This document shows, piece after piece, positions 33,379 through 42,884 of a stretch of DNA of 64,000 nucleotides. Position numbers and translations under genes: made by a program. The notes beneath the pieces were generated by a model, which was not told where the DNA came from, ran no database searches, and was given only the letters and a program-made list of their open reading frames with translations. Location of the stretch: assembly GCA_020633435.1 (NCBI GenBank), contig JACKDP010000006.1, positions 1 through 64,000 on the forward strand, written 5' to 3'. Source of the stretch: Myxococcales bacterium. GTDB taxonomy: Bacteria > Myxococcota_A > Bradymonadia > UBA7976 > UBA1532. Position 1 is the stretch's first letter; the number at the start of each line of letters is the position of its first letter.

Positions 33379-33986
33379 CGTTGCCACCGTAGCATGTGAA
33401 CCACAATGTCTTCTACCGATCGCAGCTTGCCCTGAGCAACCATGTCGACCGTACCTCGCAGAGCTGATCTGCTGGCAGCGGAGCCCGTCAGGAGTTCTGC
33501 GACAGCCTGGGCAGTCCGCTTGTTCCCATCATCGAAAAGATGGCGGCCGGCGATGTCACGAATCGCAGTGGCGGCCTTCTCAAGGGCGCTCTCCCTGTAG
33601 GCCATGTTCGCAACTACGGTTTCCGCACTTCCTGTGAGTTCCGTGGTTCCACCAAACGAACGATTGAGCATCCGGATCTCGTCCGCCGTAATGTCACACA
33701 GCACCCGAGTCTTCCGACCACCTCGGGCCAGCCTCCACCCCCACTTTGCGGCTCGGAATACGGCGCCGAAGGCGACTTGCTCGACGACAAAGGCATACGC
33801 CGATGCCACCCAGGGCTCCGGATTGGCATGCCAGACTTGAAGGTGATCAGGCCATTGGTCGAAGGGGTCGACGATGTAGTGATCTGGGTACAGTCCCGTC
33901 GGATCCATCCGGTTGACCGGATCCCCGCCCACGTAGGCGTACAGGTTCGTGTCCCCACCCGCGAAGTCGATGGGGTCTTTGGCCAT
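33375..33986 (-). CDS. Rhs C-terminal fragment with Fic/Doc-like toxin domain
   Basis: 203 residues. Residues 1-32 are the end of an Rhs core (MAKDPIDFAGGDTNLYAYVG, then GDPVNRMDPTGL), the conserved hallmark before a variable toxin tail. The tail contains HLFDDGNKRTAQA at 149-161: the histidine and first glycine of the Fic motif HxFx(D/E)GN are present, while the next residue is Lys as in Doc. It may therefore AMP-ylate or phosphorylate a target. The upstream Rhs core is missing here because the sequence switches at about 33994 to a copy of the 30.1 kb lipoprotein gene. The copy at 37168-38354 retains more of the core. As it stands this is a truncated cassette, possibly translated from ATG 33986. 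Confidence 0.75.
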   Translation of the reverse strand: MAKDPIDFAGGDTNLYAYVGGDPVNRMDPTGLYPDHYIVDPFDQWPDHLQVWHANPEPWVASAYAFVVEQVAFGAVFRAAKWGWRLARGGRKTRVLCDITADEIRMLNRSFGGTTELTGSAETVVANMAYRESALEKAATAIRDIAGRHLFDDGNKRTAQAVAELLTGSAASRSALRGTVDMVAQGKLRSVEDIVVHMLRWQR

Positions 33987-33993
33987 CCAGCGG

Positions 33994-35283
33994 GCAGGCG
34001 GCGGGGCGCGGGCGGCGTCGGCGGGCAGGGCGGCGCGCCCGGGGCGTGCGGCGTCCCTGTCTGCGAGAACGGAGTGACGGCGTCGCGGAGGCCGCCGGCC
34101 CGCGGTGCGACTGCGCGGCGGGGTTCGAGGTGTGGGGACAGCTGCGACGCCGGCGATGCGGCACGCCCGGCGCGTCGACCTTTACCTACGAGGGTGGGGG
34201 CCCTGCCTGCGACCTGGCCGGCTACTACGACGAGGCGTCCGACTGCGAGCCCGGCGAGGGCGGGTCGATGTTCGGCGGTGGTTACGCCCAGTGCTTCCGC
34301 AAGGCGGATGGCTCGGCCTGGCGGCTGTGGAACACCGGCTGCGAAGCCGAGGTGGGCGGCGCAGAAAGCCGACGGCGCTGCGACGATGTGGGCGTTCTAC
34401 GCCCGTACCTACGCGGGCGCGACGCCGCCGAGCAGCTCTCACCGGCCATCCTGGGGACGGTGGTGCCGTTGCTGGACGCCGTGGGCAGCGCTATCGTTAC
34501 TCCGGACCAGCGCAAAATACTGCCCGACGGCTGAGCCCCAGTGCCGGCCTGGCGTCTTCGTGGGTCGCCGAGGCGGCGGCGTTGGCGAAACAGTGGGCTA
34601 CTACGCTGAGTCGTACGCGTGCACGCAGGGCGAGGGCGGCCCTGTCTGGCGGCGACTTCTGGCACTGCTTCCGCAAGGCCGATGGCTCGGCGCTGCGCGT
34701 CTGGAACACCGGCTGCGGCTGGGACCTCGGCCGCCAGGAGACCACCATGGACGGACGGCGCTCGTGGACGCGCTTCGCCGTCACCCAACGGCTAGTGCGC
34801 GCCATCCCGCCCGATCGCCTCGACACGCGGCGCTCGACACCGAGCGGTTCTGGATGAAGTTCAACGAGCCCGTCGCCGTGACACATGCGCTGGACGTACG
34901 TTCCGGCGAGGTGCTGGCGTGCTGGCTGGGCGTCGCGCTGACCTACGGCGGCGACGTGCTGCGGCCGGATATGGCGCACCACGCGCTGCCGGACGACTGC
35001 ACCCAGGAGGAGGGTGGGGCCTTCCGGTGGCGACTTTCCCAGTGTTTTCGCAAAGATGACGGCTCACCGGCGCCTGTGGAACCCGGGCTGCGGGTGGGAG
35101 GTGGGCTACCGGGAGTTCGTCCCCGACCATGAGGACCCAGTGGGTCTGCGTCGCGCGCACCTACGACGGCCAGTGCGCGCGGCGCTGCCGCTGACCAGCT
35201 CGACGCGCGGGCGCCACGACGACCACGTTCTACGACGATGAACATGCCCATCCCGATGATGGAGGCCGGGCTGCGCGGAGTAG
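33994..35283 (+). pseudogene. Broken copy of the three-repeat lipoprotein
   Basis: Begins mid-gene, in the Gly-rich linker (equivalent to about 30135), so signal peptide and start are absent. The EGF-like module and all three repeats are recognisable but shifted between frames by many indels (for example FGGGYAQCFRKADGSAWRLWN is intact, while the following segment is rearranged). It ends at a TAG matching the intact gene. Not expected to be expressed as a functional protein. Confidence 0.7.
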
Positions 35284-35287
35284 GTGG

Positions 35288-36072
35288 TCAGCGCACGGTG
35301 ACCTGGCGCCTGCGGCCCAGGGTGCGGGCGACGCGGGTGGCTCCTCCCGGGGCAGGCTGCGGCCGGCGCGCCAGGCGGTCGCCAGGTAGCCCAGGATGTC
35401 GGGGGGCGTGGAGCCGATCCAGGGCCGCGCGCGTCGTGCGCATAAATGAGGCCCAGGAGCTCGCGCGGTGCAGGCCTTTTTGATGACGGCCACGCGGTGC
35501 TCCATCAGGCAGGCGATCAGAGGACGTCGACCCCCCCGGCCGGCGGGCAGTGGCGCTGCTGCCACACGAACGGTGGCAGGTAGAGGGTCGTCCCCGCCGC
35601 CCACCGTGGCTCCAGGCCGCCAGCCGCAGGACCTCCACGGATCCTCGTGCCCGATGGCGGCGTCGGCGACCTCCCCAGCAGGCTGCCGAACGCGAGGTGT
35701 GAGGCCCCTGCCCCCGACCGCACGCTCCACGTCCTGCCGTGGTGAAGCAGACCCTGCGGCTGCGGGCGGTGGCTCGCTCGCGGGTTAAGCGTCATCCCAG
35801 CCGTTTGACTGCGGAAGCCGGTTGTGCAGGGCGATGATGTGGCGCTCGCAGTCCTCGAACGCCACCGCGAGCAGGTCGTTGGTCGTGGCGCGCGTCCAGG
35901 TGGCCTCCTCCGCACGGCGGGCGAGGACCAGCTGCGGGCCCGGACGCGGAGCTCGCTGGTCGAGGACCGCGGGCGGCGTGTTCGAAGACCCTCCTCGAGG
36001 TGCTCCATGGCCCGTCGGCGTCGAAGCCGCTGTCTGCAGTGAGCTGTCAGGTGATCCAGCTGCCGCCCACAT
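35288..36072 (-). pseudogene. Broken copy of the DUF6891/L7-L12-like gene
   Basis: Matches 31452-32243 from start to stop with many small indels, for example in the segments corresponding to CFYHGQDVERAVEGG and IYLPPFVWQQRR. No single frame covers more than about a third of it. The flanking order is the same as in the intact copy. Confidence 0.65.
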
Positions 36073-36124
36073 CGGCCCCTCCGTCGTGGTCGCCCGCGCG
36101 GGCCGCAGGGCATCCTCGTGCCAT

Positions 36125-36670
36125 ATGCCGCCGCGCACTTCGCGAACCTGCCCCCGGCCTGTCCGCCCTGCCGGATGACGACCCTGCGCTGAACTCGAGT
36201 GGTTTCGGCTGATCCGCGGCTGCGCTCTACCGGACCTACGGCGGGGTGGCGATGATCCTGGCGGGGCGCTGCCTGCGGCTGGCGCGTTCCTGCCTGCGCG
36301 CGCCGGGGCCGGAGTGAGGTGGGCGGGGCCATCGTGATGATCGGGCTGCCGCTGACGGCGGGGCGGCATGCTGCGCTGATGGTGCGGCGGGTGCTGCTGG
36401 TGCTGGCCGACGAAGCCACCCGCCTGGTGCTGCGGGTGGACGGCTCAGGTTCGACTGCGCTGGCGCGCGACGCTGGTGCCCTGGACGGCCATCGACCGGG
36501 TGGGGAGGCCGTAGGCGACCGCCTGCGGCACGAGACCGACGATCCGCGCCTGGGGGGTGGTGGAGATCGGACGCGCTTCACCGACCTGAGCGCGGGGGAG
36601 ATGGCAGCGCGCTGCATCGGGGGAGACGCGGGCGGGCGGGCGCCGATGGGCTGCGCCGCGGGCGCGTTGA
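36125..36670 (+). pseudogene. Broken copy of the small membrane protein gene
   Basis: Matches 32296-32847. The ATG, both hydrophobic helices and the terminal TGA can be aligned, but repeated one- and two-base gains and losses disrupt the frame (for example in the helix following RRVLLVLAD). An open frame from 36319 recovers part of the PH-like half. The companion repeat at about 36791-36820 has only one of the two 25-bp units. Confidence 0.65.
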
Positions 36671-36899
36671 CGGGCTGCCTAACCGTCGAGGCTGCCGGTT
36701 GCGGAGGCGCTGCTGCCGCGAGCGCGCGCCGGACGAGACCTGGGGCCTCTGGTTGAGGGCTAAGGCGGCGTGACTCCGGAGCAGACCGGTTCCGAAGATC
36801 CCGGGGCGTTCAATTTCGCGGCCCGCCAGTCGAGAGTGGTCCTTCCTGGGCGCGGTGACGGCCGCCACGGCTACGGCGAGGTGATACGTTCATTCGATG

Positions 36900-37171
36900 C
36901 CCACGACCACCGGATGAGGGGAGTCGCCGCTTGCAGAAGTCCAGCGGGCTTCTGCTAGCACCCTGTCGCCTGTCAGATCGGAAGGACTCTCCACCCGCAA
37001 TTCACCGCTGACAACCACGGTATATCGGAGTTCCTGGGGCGGAGGCCGTCGATCTTCACAAGCGCGATCGACCTGTTGCGCGACTGCGTCAAGGGATGGC
37101 GAGCTGTTCACTACGCAGCTTCAGCGAGTAGCCTGGCTGCGTCAGCCTCGGCAGGGGGTCCTCGCCCTCAT
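36900..37171 (-). pseudogene. Broken copy of the Rhs immunity gene
   Basis: Aligns with 33094-33378. Its start overlaps the stop of the broken Rhs copy, as in the intact pair. Frameshifts fall in the middle (the LRPQELRYTVVVSGEL segment is retained) and near the C-terminus. Ends are approximate because the terminal bases differ. Confidence 0.55.
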
Positions 37172-38354
37172 CGTTGCCACCGCAGCATGTGAACCAATGT
37201 TTCTACCGATCGCAGCTTGCCCCTGGAGCAACCATACGACCGTACCTCGCAGAGCTGGGATTCCGCTGGGCAGCGGAGCCTGTCAGAGTTCTGCGACAGC
37301 CTGGGCAGTCCGCTTGTTCCCATCATCGAAAAGATGGCGGCCGGCGATGCCGTACGAATCGCAGTGGCGGCCTTCTGGGCGGGGCGCTCTCCTGTAGGCC
37401 ATGTTCGTAACCATGGCTTCTGCACTTCCTGTGAGTTCTGTGGTTCCACCAAACGAACGATTGAGCATCCGGATTCGTCCGCCGGTAATGTCACACAGCA
37501 CCTGAGTCTTCCGACCACCTTCGGGCCAGCTCCACCCCCCACTTTGCGGCTCGGAATACGAAACAGCTGCGACTTTGTTTATCAAAGGCATACGCCGATG
37601 CCACCCAGGGCTCCGGATTGGCATGCCAGACTTGAAGGTGATCAGGCCATTGGTCGAAGGGGTCGACGATGTAGTGATCTGGGTACAGTCCCGTCGGATC
37701 CATCCGGTTGACCGGATCCCCGCCCACGTAGGCGTACAGGTTCGTGTCCCCACCCGCGAAGTCGATGGGGTCTTTGGCCATCCAGCGGGCGGTGTGGGGG
37801 TCGTAGTCGCGGGCGCCGAAGCGGACGAGGCGGGTGGTGGGTCGTGGAGGCCGGCGGCGAAGCCGAAGGGGGTGAGGCTCTCGTCGATGCCGGGGGCGGC
37901 GCTGAGCAGGGTGCGGCGGCCGAAGGGGGTGTAGTCGTAGGCGAGGACCCAGGCGCCGGCGTCGTCGACGAGGCCGAGGATGCTGCCGACCTGGTCGGTG
38001 ACGAAGCGGTAGCGGGCGGTCTGGAGGCCGGCGGTATCGTCGGTAAGATGACGGGTCGGGCGCGGCCGGGGCCGCAGACGAAGACCTTGCGCAGGCGGAA
38101 GTCGGCGTCGTATTCGGCGACCGGGTGAGGCCGCCCGCGTAGAGCCACCAGATCCAGGGCCGCTGCTGACGCGGCGGCCGATGCGCTGGTGCTGGGCGCG
38201 TTGGTGACGTACTGGACGTCATCGCTGCTGAGGACGTCGTAAAACGGCGTTTGGCGAAACTCCATGTTGTTTAGCCAGTTTGCGCACCCGCCGCCTGCCG
38301 AGGCACCCGCGAGGGCCGGAGGATCGCCAGGAGGAGGGCCAGAACCACGCGCAT
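37168..38354 (-). pseudogene. Broken short Rhs gene with signal peptide and Fic tail
   Basis: Starts at ATG 38354 with MRVVLALLLAILRPSRVPRQ, a plausible signal peptide, then hits a stop (38271-38273). In other frames the Rhs core follows (DVQYVTNAPSTS, EYDADFRLRKVFV, RFGARDYDPHTARWMAKDP, GGDTNLYAYVGGDPVNRMDP) and then the damaged Fic tail (the HLFDDGNKRTAQ motif is intact). It indicates that the parental gene is a short, exported Rhs-type protein of about 390 residues rather than a giant Rhs filament. The part at 37570-38265 has fewer indels than the rest of the copy. Confidence 0.65.
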
Positions 38355-38483
38355 GCCGCCAGTGTCAGCGGCGCTTGCTGCAGGCGCAAGCGGGCTGCGC
38401 CCCATTCCGCCCCACTCTCGCTGCACCAGGGCGGCTCGGCAGCCGAGGCCGGCGTGGTGCGGGCCAGCCGTGGTCACCGGAAC

Positions 38484-38500
38484 TCCCGGGGCGGTTCAGT
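38484..38500. repeat. 17-bp exact repeat over the immunity-gene stop
   Basis: tcccggggcggttcagt, identical to 32967-32983. The stop codon of the gene ending at 38496 lies inside it. Placed like the repeats after the Fic partner gene, so it may be a cassette boundary. Confidence 0.6.
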
Positions 38501-39164
38501 TCGGCGATGGCTTCCCCGTCAGGAAGCACTTGATAACGTCAACAGGCCCGAACGACACGTCGCTCGGGCCGAGCACAGCAAGACACCACCCTGGTTGCTC
38601 GATACGCCCGGGGAAGTCAGCGGCCGTTTGGTACGCGCGATCAGGCTGCTGGACAATAAGCGAGACCGTAGAAGAGTACCCGGTGGCAGGGCGAAGGGCC
38701 ACCCACCAGCGCCCAAGGCGCATGCTGGCCCAGACCAAGAGCACGAAGGCACCCAATGCAGGCGCCGCGATCATGCGTGGTCCAAAGGGCGCGGGCTCAA
38801 GGAAGGACGCCACGCAGAACGCAACCGCCAGGAGGGCGCATGCCTCCCGCCGAGTCTGGCCTGGAAGATACGCGGCGCCGGCTGCCAGGAAGAGGCTTCC
38901 AGTCAACGCGATCCAGCGAAGTGCTCCTCCAAAGAGTGACTCAAGTCCGAAGGCCTGTCTGACTGACTGAACGAGAACCAGGGCCACTGCCATCCCAAGG
39001 AGCAGTGCCGTGCGCCGACTTGTCTGGTTGCCGATTGTTCCGATCAGCAAGTAGCTCAGCAGGACCGGTTGGAGCACCGACAGCAATGCGCCCGCGCACA
39101 CGAGGACCTGAACCAGCCAGGCTACAGCCACCATGGCCATTGTGACAGCAGTCGACACAGCCAA
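38496..39164 (-). CDS. Multi-pass membrane protein, immunity candidate for the upstream Rhs-type tail
   Basis: About 222 residues, with about five or six hydrophobic helices (TMAMVAVAWLVQVLVCAGAL, LLSYLLIGTIG, ALLLGMAVALVLVQSV, WIALTGSLFLAAGAAYL, CALLAVAFCVASFL, APALGAFVLLVWASMRL) and a soluble C-terminus. The start is uncertain: TTG 39164 has an adjacent AGG, while ATG 39140 or 39134 are alternatives; all overlap the 3' end of the toxin-like gene. Coupling to a polymorphic-toxin tail suggests a membrane immunity protein, implying a toxin that acts at the membrane. GC is lower than in the chromosomal flanks. Confidence 0.6.
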   Translation of the reverse strand: MAVSTAVTMAMVAVAWLVQVLVCAGALLSVLQPVLLSYLLIGTIGNQTSRRTALLLGMAVALVLVQSVRQAFGLESLFGGALRWIALTGSLFLAAGAAYLPGQTRREACALLAVAFCVASFLEPAPFGPRMIAAPALGAFVLLVWASMRLGRWWVALRPATGYSSTVSLIVQQPDRAYQTAADFPGRIEQPGWCLAVLGPSDVSFGPVDVIKCFLTGKPSPN

Positions 39165-39598
39165 CCTCGTCTAGCTTGGTACGGCATTGAAACGTGATAC
39201 GAGGCCCACTCTAGTTGGGAGATCGTCTTCAGCAGCGACAGCGGCAATGGAGCCCCAAGAACGTTGCGGAACGGGCCGACGTTATTGAGGACGATGCCAG
39301 CGCAGGCGGCACAGGCTCCCGGAATGCACACATCCTTCATGTACCGCATCCGACTCAGAATGACAAATTCCTCAGCTTCTGTCGTGTCGAAATAGACGAA
39401 GTAGGAGGCCTCACCTGGTGCCTTCCCGTGAAGCCACTCCATGTAGAGAGCCTCCAGGGAGGCGCCGTCGGGCAGCACCTTGATGTCTCCATCACGTCTG
39501 TAACCGACACCAGGAGGTGAAAAGCTGCCGCCTCCGTCGTACATCGTGGTCCTTCCGCCCCTCCGGACGGGCGTGATTCGCAACCCGGTCACATCCAT
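39122..39598 (-). CDS. Orphan Rhs-type C-terminal toxin tail
   Basis: 158 residues starting MDVTGLRITPVRRGG, an MDxTGL motif equivalent to the MDPTGL that ends Rhs cores, followed by a unique tail. The tail has SYFVYFDTTEAEEFVILSRM and CIPGACAACAGIVLNNVGPF with a Cys cluster, and a C-terminal SLLKTISQLEWASYHV segment. No toxin family is recognised. It is separated from any core by the transposase region, so it looks like a displaced C-terminal cassette, a common feature of rhs loci. It overlaps the membrane protein gene downstream. Whether ATG 39598 is used is uncertain. Confidence 0.55.
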   Translation of the reverse strand: MDVTGLRITPVRRGGRTTMYDGGGSFSPPGVGYRRDGDIKVLPDGASLEALYMEWLHGKAPGEASYFVYFDTTEAEEFVILSRMRYMKDVCIPGACAACAGIVLNNVGPFRNVLGAPLPLSLLKTISQLEWASYHVSMPYQARRGWLCRLLSQWPWWL

Positions 39599-39698
39599 CG
39601 TTCCTGCCCCAGCGCCCGATGACTTCTTGACCCTTGAAATCCATTGAAGGTGGTGGCATGGGCCGTTCTACCACAAACGTCTCCAAAACGGAGCGCCC

Positions 39699-41221
39699 AT
39701 GGCCACCGCCCTCGATCTTGCACGTGGACCCGCGACCGTCAACACCCTCTTGAAGCCCATCGCGCGAGCGGCGCAGGCGCTCTGCGGCCAGGCGGCTGCC
39801 GGGGCGAATCCGCGCGAGCTGGAGGAGGGGGTCTGGCGCGTCGTCCAGGCCCTCGGCCGAGCTCTCCTGGAGACCTGTATGGCGACCGCCTGCCGCGCCC
39901 GGGCCGAGGCGGACGTCGAGGCGCGAGGACTTGAGCCCCAGGACGTACGCTTCCGCCTCGACCAGGACTACCACGCCACCCAGATGAGCACCTTCGGGCC
40001 CATCCGCTTCCCCCTCTTCGCCTGGCGCGAGCGGCGCGGTGCCACGACCGTCACCCGCACGCCGGCCCGCGAGGCGCTGGTACCGCTGCATGGGCGCTGC
40101 CGCTCCACACGCCTCTGCCTCGAGTGGGAAGCCCGCCTCGGCAAGGACCTGCCCTTCCGCCGCGCCGCTGATGCCCTCTGCTTCTTCTCCCGGGGCGCCG
40201 TCCGCGAGGAAGACACCACCCTCGCTGCTCACACCATCGCCGTCGGCGCTGCCATCCAGCGCCACTGGCTCTACCGCTCTGTCGACGACATCCGCCGCCT
40301 CCTCCAGGACCGCGCCACCCGGGATCGCACCACCGGGCGGCCCATCCTCTACCTCTCCCAGGACGCCCACTCGGAGCGCCGCTTCGTCGACGAGACCTGG
40401 AACGCCACCTGGAAGTCCATGAATGGATTGAGGATCTGGGCCATCGACCGCGCCACGGGCGAGACCATCCACCTGCCGGCGCGAGTACACCTGGGGCGAC
40501 TGCAACGTGGTCGCCGACACCATCGACAAGCTCATCGAGCTGGGCATCCTGGCCAGGGATGGGGACTACGGCGGCGGCCTGCGCGCCGAGCTCGTCGTCA
40601 CCGATGGACTGCCGTGGATCGAGCACCACGTGCTCGCGAAGCTGCCATGGGCACACCCGGTGCTGGACGTGTACCACGCGCTGCAGCACCTCGGAGACTT
40701 CGCCGCGGCACACAGCGGCGCGGGGACGCAGGCGACGAGCCGCCTGTACCGCCGGTTCGCGAATCAGCTCGTCCCCGAAGGGCGGCGTCGGCCGAGGCCG
40801 GCCGCTCCTCGCAAGGCCACAAGAAGAGCAGGCGATTCCAATTTGTGCGCGCGAGCGCCCGGTCGGCTCCATCTGGGCGCTGCTGCAGAGTCTGTACGCT
40901 GCCCGGAGCGAGTTGACCGCCGACGGCCCCTCGGAGCCCCTCAACGCGCTCATTGGCTACCTGGAGAACAACCTCTACCGCGGCGACTACGACGCCTGCC
41001 GGCAGCGCGGCTTCCAGCTCGGCTCGGGCGCCATGGAGTCGCTGCACCGCACGGCCGCCCAGGCCCGCCTGAAGCTCGCCGGCGCCCGCCGGACCGCCCG
41101 CGCCAGCCTCGCAAGCGTCAACTTGAGACTCCTCGAACTGGCCGGCCGATGGGATGAGTTCTGGGCTCATGATGGGATCGAGCGCGTACTTGATCAGGCC
41201 TTCAAGCTGGAGACTGCTTGA
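39699..41221 (+). pseudogene. ISKra4/UPF0236-type transposase, two frameshifts
   Basis: Reads in three successive frames: MATALDLARGPATVNTLL to IWAIDRATGETIHLP (39699 to ~40490), MVADTIDKLIELGILARDG to the Arg/Pro-rich segment near 40790, and EEQAIPICARERPVGSIWAL to the stop at 41221. Diagnostic stretches are LPWIEHHVLAKLPWAHPVLD, VYHALQHLGDFAA and GSGAMESLHRTAAQARLKLA, typical of ISKra4/UPF0236 transposases. The two shifts make it inactive as assembled unless they are sequencing errors. I could not find convincing terminal inverted repeats in 39600-39698 or 41222-41330. It separates the orphan toxin tail from the Rhs remnant to the right. Confidence 0.75.
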
Positions 41222-41322
41222 CCGGGAAAAAGATCACTCCCGGCACGGCGGATGGGTCAGGGCGCCCTGTTCGCGGGACCCCACTCACGCGAGAGGAGAG
41301 CAAAGTGCCAGTTCTTGATCGG

Positions 41323-41715
41323 TCATGGGCTCGCCCGTACTTCCGGGTCGCGCTTCCATCGGCCGAGGGGGCAACCTGAGGCAGTTTCGCCACAAACGCC
41401 TGTCCTGAGCATGAAATCATCAATAGTCGTGACCCCTGGCCATCGAGGCGGTGTGAGAGGTACATCCGCCGCAACTACATCCAAAGACGACTCTCCTGTC
41501 TCCTGCTGAGGCCGTGCCAGCAGCCGATGGATGACCGGGTCTGCATCGCGGGGGACACCTGGCGGTATGGGGCGCCAACGCATCAGAGCGCGCGAGTCGC
41601 GAAGTGAAAGCCGAGCCAGCAGGTCCCTGACGAAGAAGGCAGTTACGCTCGTCCACCGACTGTGTGTCAGGCCGGCGCTGCTCTTGCAGCCGGGGCAGAG
41701 CGTCAGGGTAGCCAT
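41323..41715 (-). CDS. Possible immunity-type protein or fragment in degenerate region
   Basis: An open frame of 130 residues (MATLTLCPGCKSSAGLTHSR start, VIHRLLARPQQETGESS, VPLTPPRWPGVTTIDDFMLR). It lies directly downstream of the third Rhs-type tail and so has the position of an immunity gene, but the surrounding DNA has many indels and a second overlapping frame (MTLVHLLPNPDWDGYPDALP) reads naturally at its beginning. It may be one gene broken by a frameshift. Low confidence. Confidence 0.3.
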   Translation of the reverse strand: MATLTLCPGCKSSAGLTHSRWTSVTAFFVRDLLARLSLRDSRALMRWRPIPPGVPRDADPVIHRLLARPQQETGESSLDVVAADVPLTPPRWPGVTTIDDFMLRTGVCGETASGCPLGRWKRDPEVRASP

Positions 41716-41754
41716 CCCAATCAGGATTGGGCAGAAGGTGAACTAAAGTCAATG

Positions 41755-42880
41755 CTAGTCCCCAGGAGTTCGTAGGTCACCCAACTCAGTACCCAGCCGC
41801 GAGCCGGGGGCTGTATTATTTGACCAGCGGAGGCCCGTGGTGAGCGTACTCGCCATTTCGGCCCATTTGGTGCCGAACAGGGCACGGCGCCAGCCGTAGA
41901 TGTTGATGAGGGCCTTGCCGCGCCCACCGCACTCAGCCCCTGAGCATCAGATAGTCCGCCGTGGAAAGCGCGATCGCCTTACCCCGTAATACCTTTGTTC
42001 TTCAGGCCGAGTGGCATCGCCACGCCCGGTCCGCTTCCGATCCGCCCACCAACGCCTGATCATCTGACCAACAGGATCCGCCCACGTAGGCGTAGAGGTT
42101 CGTGTCTCCACCGCCGGTCGATGGGGTCTTTGGCCATCCACCGCGCGGTGGGGGCTGTAGTCGCGGGCGCGAAGCGACGAGCAGGGGTCGGAGGCCGCAG
42201 GCGAAGCCGAAGGGGGGTGAGGCCTGTCGATGCTGGGGCGGCGCTGGCGATGTGCGGCGGCCGAAGGGGTGTAGTCGTAGGCGAGGACCCAGGCGCCGGA
42301 GTCAATGACGAGGCCGAGGATGCTCCCCTGCCTGGTCGGTGACGAGAAGCGGTAGCGGGCGGTCTGGGAGGCCGGCGGTATCGTGGTGGTAAGATGGACG
42401 TGGTCGGGCGGTGGCCGGGGCCGTATACGAAGACTTTGCGCAGGCGGAAGTCGGCGTCGTATTCGGCGACCGGGGCGAGGTTGCCGCGCAGAGCCATCAC
42501 TAGAACCAGGGGCCGCTGCTGACGCGGCGGGCCGATACGCTGGTGCTCGGCGTTGGTGACGTACCTGGACGTCATCGCCGGTCTGCTGGGCGCGTGGCGG
42601 AGGTTGCCAAAGGTGCCGGTGGGTGTACGTCCAGTCGCCGTCGGGGCTGTTGGCGATCGCGGTGGCGTCATTCCAGGCCAGGAGGTGCGGGCGTGGGCCG
42701 GGACGAAGGTTGCCGTCGGTGGTCGATAGCGCGACACGGCGCGCGCCGCTGGGTAGAAGAACCCAATGAAATTGCGGGTTATCATGGCGCCGCCCATGCT
42801 TGCCCGAGCTTCGCTGACGCTGGCGGCGGCGCGTCCGGCACCACGGCGAAGCAGCAGAGGAAGTGGAGCAACCAGCGCAT
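41755..42880 (-). pseudogene. Degenerate short Rhs gene with a different tail
   Basis: ATG 42880 gives MRWLLHFLCCFAVVPDAPPP, a signal peptide; the frame is then lost. Pieces in other frames match the Rhs core of 37.8-38.27 kb (RYVTNAEHQRIGPP, AEYDADFRLRKVFVYGPG, RWMAKDPIDRR). The tail after the core is unrelated to the Fic tail and ends near 41755, with GKALINIYGWRRALFGTKWA in one frame. The gene starts 4 nt after the stop of the broken secreted-protein gene upstream, indicating an operon. Confidence 0.55.
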
Positions 42881-42884
42881 TGCG

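Larger units (their letters stand above)
33994..37795. repeat. Degenerate second copy of the 30.13-33.99 kb segment
   Basis: Gene order and sequence of 30135-33993 recur in the same orientation: repeat lipoprotein, DUF6891-like gene, small membrane gene, immunity gene, Rhs C-terminus. Long blocks are nearly identical, but small insertions and deletions occur every few tens of bases in all five genes and in the spacers alike, breaking every frame. The layout is that of a tandem duplication with its junction at about 33993/33994. The even spread of indels in coding and non-coding DNA is unusual for ordinary pseudogenes and could reflect an error-rich, unmerged contig overlap. The component pseudogenes are listed separately. 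Confidence 0.75.

Noticed and set aside
39600..41330. Terminal inverted repeats for the transposase element
   Set aside because: Short matches such as catgggc on one side and gatgggtc on the other are no better than chance in this GC-rich DNA.
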